The notes under the pieces were generated by a model. That model worked only from the letters and a program-made list of their open reading frames with translations, did not search any database and had not been told where the DNA came from. Below, one piece after another: positions 58,522 to 64,000 of a stretch of DNA of 64,000 bases (its first letter is position 1; every line of letters starts with the position of its first letter). The position numbers were made by a program, and so were the translations under genes. The stretch comes from Primulina eburnea (taxonomy: Eukaryota > Streptophyta > Magnoliopsida > Lamiales > Gesneriaceae): contig NW_027331648.1 in the NCBI RefSeq assembly GCF_022965805.1, forward strand, positions 310,001-374,000, given 5' to 3'.

Positions 58522-60593
58522 TGAAAGCGGACCGGTTACGGTAGCCGGAAGCGCAACGGAAGTCAAAAATTTTAAATTCAAGCAAGAATTTTCGGCCACC
58601 ATGTATATTGTGCAATATTTACATTTTAACAAACCATACATAGGATGTAAGAAGATATTACCTATCAACCTCTTGAGGTTGATGTATGGCACCAACTTTG
58701 TTGTAAACAACAAAGCTCTTCAAGGTTGAAGATCTACAAGCCTCCAACTCCCTTTCCTTCAAAATAAGGCCCACCACTAGCAAGGTAAACCCCCTCAAAA
58801 ATTGCACTAGAAAAGTTTGAGGATTTATCAAAGAGAAGGGTTTATTCTCCAACAAAAATGAAGAACAAAAGAGAGAAAAATTTGAGAGAAAGATCTTCAA
58901 GGTTTCGACCAAGTAGAGAGGGTAGAATGAGAGAGTGAAGTCTAGTCTTGGGTGTGTCAAAAGTTGAGAGACAAAGTTGCATGCCTTTTGAATTTTTTAA
59001 TAAAAAATAATCCACACATCTTCACCTCCCAAGCATGCAAACCCTAGCATGTCATGTATATAACATGGTTTTTAACACATTAAAAAACCATTGACTAAAT
59101 TTTAATTATCTCAAACATATTTGAGATTAATTAAATACTACTTGAATTTATTCAAGTCCCACTAGTTAAATAATTATTTTAATTGAGCTCTACAAGACTC
59201 AATTTATTTAATTAATTCAACACTTGAATTATTTTTAATTATTTGGACTCTACTAGGTCCACTAGTGTTTAATTAATTCAACACTTTAATTAATTTAATT
59301 TAGTCCACAATAATGTTTATGAAAATCACAATTTTCAACTACATTATTTACTTGGCCAGATTTTAATCTTAGGAACACTTCCATAAATTAAAATTTATAT
59401 TTCTCTCTTAGAAGTCATACTTCTATTTTTCTTTACGCTTATAAACACATTCATAAGCCGTTCAACACATTGAACTATTTTACTTCTCATCGGGATTTAC
59501 AAGGCTAGTACTTGTGTGGCCCTCAATGGTTCATTGATACAACTAGCCGTGGGTTCACATCTCCATGTGATTCGGACTAAACATGTCCTTAATCGAGCAT
59601 ACCCCAATTGCTCCATTCTTACTTATCAACTCCTTGATAGTAAGAACGTCAGAACTCAAGTCTGATAGTACCCAACCCATCACGTTAAACGCCTAGCAGC
59701 ATCGCTTACGTGATTCCCTAGGTATCACATGATAGTGCCTGCAAGAACCATTCAATTATGGTTAGCGTACAGTACGGTCCCTTCAACTCATATATCCCGA
59801 CCGATTCGACAACTATTGGTTTATCGAGAGTTGTCAATGAATCGATACTATGTGTCATGTTGTGGTTGCATCGATGGTGTAATATATGAAACCCCTTTCA
59901 TAATTACCACCATACTCTGATCAGAGATTTCAACCCACACATACATGAAAAACACATAGGATATCCATACCCGTAGGTAAGCGGTGAATCCCCGGCTACA
60001 ATTCATCGACTCCTATATGTTTCGCCGTAACACCCAACCTTGCCACCTGATGACCCATAAGATTCGGTAAACAAGTCAAAGTGAAACGCTAGCACATAGA
60101 GTCTCAATGTTGTCCCGGGTCACAAGGACTAATGGTGTACAACCAAAAACTAGGACCTTTCCACTCGATAAGTGAGAACCACTTGGAAAGTCCTTCATAG
60201 AGGGTTGTTCAGTGCACTCTACAAGGAGCACCTATCTGCATGCTCGGACATCACAATGTCCCCTACTAATGAAACATGGTACTCACATCGCAGATACTAG
60301 TCTCTAACTCGAGCGGCCTTTATCCTTTTTAGTGGCGGCTGAATCGACTAGGAACCGTTTAGAATATACAGTATTACAAATATGAGTTTCATGATACTCA
60401 TCATATGAGCATCTCATATTCTTTCTACTGTATCTATATTCAAGGACTTTATCTATGCAACTCGCATGGGTATAAAGATAAAGATGCGCCAAATTAATAA
60501 ATTCAAATATTATTAAAATAAAGATCGTTTTTACACAGAGTTTCATTGTGAACACTCGGCCAACATATGGCTCGACGTGCACCTACTCTAACA
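58522..60593 (-). mobile_element. Noncoding LTR-like element, 2.07 kb (solo LTR or LARD-type)
   Basis: Perfect 5-bp duplications TATTT lie at 58517-58521 and 60594-60598. The minus strand starts TGTTAGAGTAGGTGCACG and ends CGGTCCGCTTTCA, giving the TG..CA ends of an LTR. No gag-pol motif lies inside. The interior contains phrases such as CACTTGGAAAGTCCTTCATA that I recall as a conserved noncoding repeat in plant genomes. No second copy is in the window, so a solo LTR and a noncoding retroelement cannot be told apart. Confidence 0.8.
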
Positions 60594-60753
60594 TATTTGA
60601 GAATTATTGCGTAGTAAACAAGTTGAAATTATGAATAGAGATGTCAATGATAATTTAATATAGTGAAAACCAAGTGAAATTGCACTTCTAGATTTTTGTT
60701 CTCAGTGATTTTAAATCTTTTGTGTGCCTTAATTCATTTTAGTTTATAATTAT

Positions 60754-62718
60754 TGTGGAGCCCCAGGTCCGACATCTAATTCTAATAATTATAAATGAGA
60801 GAAATTTATTTAAATTTTTCTAAAATAAAACGGGCAATATCTCCCCAAAAATAAGAACATCCAAAAATATAAAAATCTTTTCAAATCAAAAGCCAAATGA
60901 ACAAAGACAGCTATAACAAAACAAACGATTGACTAAAACATATAATATGTGGGTCACAGACCGACATAAATATAGACAAAATAATTTACAAGTCCCAGAT
61001 GTTTAAAATATAAGTTTTTACATATCAAAATAAACTAGTGAGCCAAAGTAATTCAAACATCATCAAATAGATCCTAAAACCCAAGAATCTCACTCTAACT
61101 CGTATCTCTTCGCCTTAAGCTGGACTTGAGCATCCCACACCTCGCCTCGCCTCACCTACCATCAAGCGCATGAAACAAGAGGTAACCGACATGTCGGTGA
61201 GTATAAACCTAGTATGATACAATTAATAACATATGAGAATTAAAATGACAACTAGTACTTCATAAGAATTTTATAAAGATGTAATATAACGCAATGCATG
61301 ATCAGAAGTTGCGCCTATCAATAAATCTCAAGATCAAGTGAATCACCTAGTCATAGGGTACCCAAGGGAAGAGAATTCCCCAACAACATCCACCAACGCA
61401 TCCGCTAGGGGTGGGGTGTTGTGTTCTACAATCCCAGGACTATGGTACGCCTATAGAGAGTGTTCAGACCATAGCAGGGACCTCTGCATACACTATGCCA
61501 ACTCAACAATAGACTCATATGTCCAACAAATCAAGGCGACCTCCGCCATATCAAATCTAAATGGAAAAGTGGCTTAAGATGCAATGCAATGATGCAAATC
61601 AATATCATCAACTCGGTATCATAATAAGCTCATCTCAAGACAACAATCATCAAAAAAATCACAAGTAATTCATCGAGCCATAAAATTTACAATTTAAAAT
61701 AAAAATGATAATTCACCTCATATGTTACCGACTGGAATATACCTTTCAAATATTATCAAAAAGAGATCGAAATGTGTAGTTGAGAAGTCTTGAACCTCTG
61801 AAGTGTACTATAAGTCAAGAACTTTGATCGTTTATTAAAACGACTGTACAAATTCATAATTAATTCAATACTGCTTCAAATCAAGACCCGCAAATTGGAT
61901 ATGGAAGAGAACTCAAAGCCCAACAATTATTATTAACAAAGTTTTGTCGAATAAAGTAATTTACCTAGTAGTTAATAATCTAAAACATACAACATAATTC
62001 CCACGAATTATGCATCAATACATTTCTGGCACATTTTAGTATTTTGAACATAGTTTCCTCAATATCTAATGGAATCAAGCCAAGTTGGTATCATTTCAAA
62101 GATAAGACAATATCCTATAATTTTATTTGAACATCAAATCCAGAATCCCAACCAATAAATCCCAAAATTCGAATAAACAAAAGGCATGTACACAAATCTG
62201 CACTAACTCGGAATTCTAGACTAGTTTTAGTAAAATCATATATCTCTTTCATTTCTTCCTGGAATTGAGTAATCCATGAACCAAATCGAAGCTAACTTGA
62301 TGATCTATAAGTTTGATGAAGACCCTAACACCAAAATCCAACTACAACCATCTCATATACAGACTTGAATAAAAGTGAGAAATAATTATATCATCTTGAA
62401 GCCTATTGTGAGATTATCACAAATCTACCTTCATTTCTTATTTTTCTTGAGCAAATCACCCATAAAATGAGGAAGAAAATCGAAAATGGAGGAGAGAAAG
62501 GGATGAGGTGAAGAAGAAGGAGAAGAAATGATTAGGTGAAGTGGAGATGGGTTACTTATTTAAATTTTCGCGTTTGTAGCGCCGCAGCGCCACTTTTCGG
62601 CGCCTCGGCGCCAAAAATCACTTGCCATTAACACATAGGCGCTACATTCTAGCACCGCAGTGCTTCAATATTAAATCATGAATACTAATTTTTTGAAAAA
62701 GAAATATCGGGCATTACA
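60754..62718 (-). mobile_element. Solo LTR D, 1.97 kb, Gypsy type
   Basis: The plus strand starts TGTGGAGCCCCAGG and ends CGGGCATTACA. The flanks ATTAT (60749-60753) and ATTAC (62719-62723) form a one-mismatch target duplication. The start resembles that of the Tekay-like LTR (TGTGGGGCCC), so it is probably a related chromovirus LTR in the same orientation. A GC-rich GCGCC cluster lies at 62570-62660. No coding region is present. Confidence 0.82.
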
Positions 62719-63119
62719 ATTACCAATCAACACTCAAATAAATTTTCTAAATAAAGTATGACGATTCTAATTGTGGTAATTAATATATTATTAAATTTTA
62801 CTCCCTATGGGAACAATATTTGTGCTTAACCGAGTATTAAAACTTGAAACCGTACACTTGTGGTTAGCAAAATAATGCAACAGTATTTCAATATGAAGAT
62901 CTCAAGAACTCTCTTATTCGATCAAATATCGAGTTTTTCAACTTACCACATGCTTATCAGCGACGGTTTTCAAAAATAAATAAATATTTAAATTTAGCTT
63001 TGTTCGTTGTTATGAACTACCTACATATGGAAACAACAAGAACGACAAGACACTTTGAAATCTATCTTTCATGATCGAGAATTAAAAAATATTATCATCT
63101 ATTTGTACAAATATCGGCC
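62719..63119. other. Mixed retroelement scraps
   Basis: TTTACTCCCTATGGGAACAA at 62798 resembles the leader of some Gypsy elements. CACATGCTTATCAG near 62948 matches the old Copia relic at 50694. No intact unit can be defined. Confidence 0.35.
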
Positions 63120-63697
63120 ATTACAATTACCAATCGATCAAATATGACATTCCAATTATTTTTACAAAACCGTCGCTAGTTTTGTATCGGCGACGGTTTT
63201 CAAAAACCTGTCGCTATTTTAAATCGACAACGGAATTTTCTAAAACTGTCGCCGATTTAAAGTTAGTGACGGTTTATAATTTGTCGCTAAGTTAAACTTT
63301 GTGACGGTTTTAGTAAACCCGTCGCTAATAGCGACGGTGTTTTGTTTAAATTGTCGCTATTTTTAACAACGGCTCTCTAAAACCGTTGTAATTTTTCCGG
63401 AAAAACACGCTAATCCACAACAGTTCACGAAAACCGTTGTCGTTTCTCCGAAAAAACACGCTAATAGACAACGGTTCACGAAAACCGATGTCATTTCCCA
63501 AAAAAACGCTAATCCACAACGCTTCACGAAAACCGTTGTCGTTTCCCAAAAAAATGCTAATCCACAACGGTACACGAAAAACGTTGTCGTTTCTCCGAAA
63601 AAACACGTTAATCCACAACAGTTCACTAAAACCGTTTTCTTTTGTCCTCAAAAACATGCTTATAAACAACAGTTTTATAAACCGTTGTCTTTGACCT

Positions 63698-63746
63698 CAA
63701 AAACACGCTAAAAGACATCGGTTTTTTGTCTTTTAGCGTGTTTTTG
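63698..63746. repeat. Perfect 19-bp inverted repeat in the CACTA end
   Basis: Arms at 63698-63716 and 63728-63746 (left arm CAAAAACACGCTAAAAGAC) surround an 11-base loop. It marks the turning point where the subterminal repeats change orientation. Confidence 0.92.
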
Positions 63747-63859
63747 AAGGCCAACGACAACGGTTTTTACAACGATTTTCACTAAAACCGTTGTTAAAAA
63801 GAAAAAGACAACGGTTTTTTAAAAAAACCCGTTATCTTTTGAGTGTGGTTGAATGCATA

Positions 63860-63872
63860 TTTTGTTGTAGTG
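63860..63872. repeat. CACTA terminal inverted repeat (right end)
   Basis: TTTTGTTGTAGTG in plus orientation. The following three bases ATG would be the target duplication, but the matching left end is not visible. Confidence 0.7.
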
Positions 63873-64000
63873 ATGCAATATTGCATTATTTAAAATTTTA
63901 AATTCAAATAAGACATCCCAAGGGACAAAAATTATACATTGAATGCTTTCGAAAATATTATATCATACATTAACTATTTCAAATCATGAAAATATCGAAT

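Larger units (their letters stand above)
63120..63872. mobile_element. Terminal region of a CACTA-type (En/Spm) DNA transposon
   Basis: The right end at 63872 reads TTTTGTTGTAGTG, that is CACTACAACAAAA in reverse, the CACTA terminal motif. The 700 bp inside it are dense subterminal repeats built on ACGGTTTT and AAAACCGTTG. They comprise a GCGACGGTTTT type at 63170-63350 and about six units of roughly 50 bp at 63360-63690. No transposase is seen and the left end was not found, so this may be a truncated or non-autonomous copy. Confidence 0.75.

Noticed and set aside
63346..63694. Repetitive cysteine- and phenylalanine-rich open frames, and a possible CRISPR-like array
   Set aside because: The units are adjacent CACTA subterminal repeats without unique spacers, and this is plant nuclear DNA. 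The frames are translated repeats.

Overview
This is nuclear DNA from a flowering plant, most likely an asterid of the order Lamiales. The host genes have many short GT..AG introns, the DNA between them is AT-rich, and most of the window is LTR retrotransposons. One decayed ORF family resembles hypothetical proteins that I remember from the gesneriad Dorcoceras hygrometricum. That placement is a guess from memory.

Left 19 kb, the gene island. GC1/SULA (chloroplast SDR39U1-type epimerase) lies on the minus strand and runs off the left edge. A mitochondrial ribosomal protein S31 copy with a frameshift near its end stands head to head with it. A complete five-exon gene for the complex I subunit NDUFB9 (B22, LYR family) follows. 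Next is a pseudogene of the chloroplast ABC ATPase ABCI10, split by a Copia element. Small MITEs sit in the spacers: three copies here and one at 56.9 kb of a family with 9-bp target duplications, and one hAT-like MITE inserted exactly across a Copia boundary.

19-57 kb, a nested pile of retroelements. Copia-2 (plus) has a cut 3' LTR that abuts a heavily decayed endogenous caulimovirid fragment (minus). Copia-3 (minus) sits in the RNase H region of an old plus-strand Copia relic and itself carries a 2.7-kb solo LTR. The old relic continues with an extra ORF downstream of pol. That ORF is split by an old solo LTR, which is split by a Tekay-like Gypsy element, which is split by a 3.5-kb solo LTR of another family. 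Copia-4 (plus, sister of Copia-2) closes the pile. Most insertions carry exact or one-mismatch target duplications, so their relative order can be read.

57-64 kb: a TA microsatellite with a MITE, a 2.07-kb noncoding LTR-like element, a 1.97-kb solo LTR, and the terminal repeats of a CACTA-type DNA transposon.

Functionally, the host genes serve organelles (plastid division, mitochondrial translation, respiration). Nothing beyond 19 kb looks like a working host gene. No tRNA, rRNA or CRISPR array was seen.
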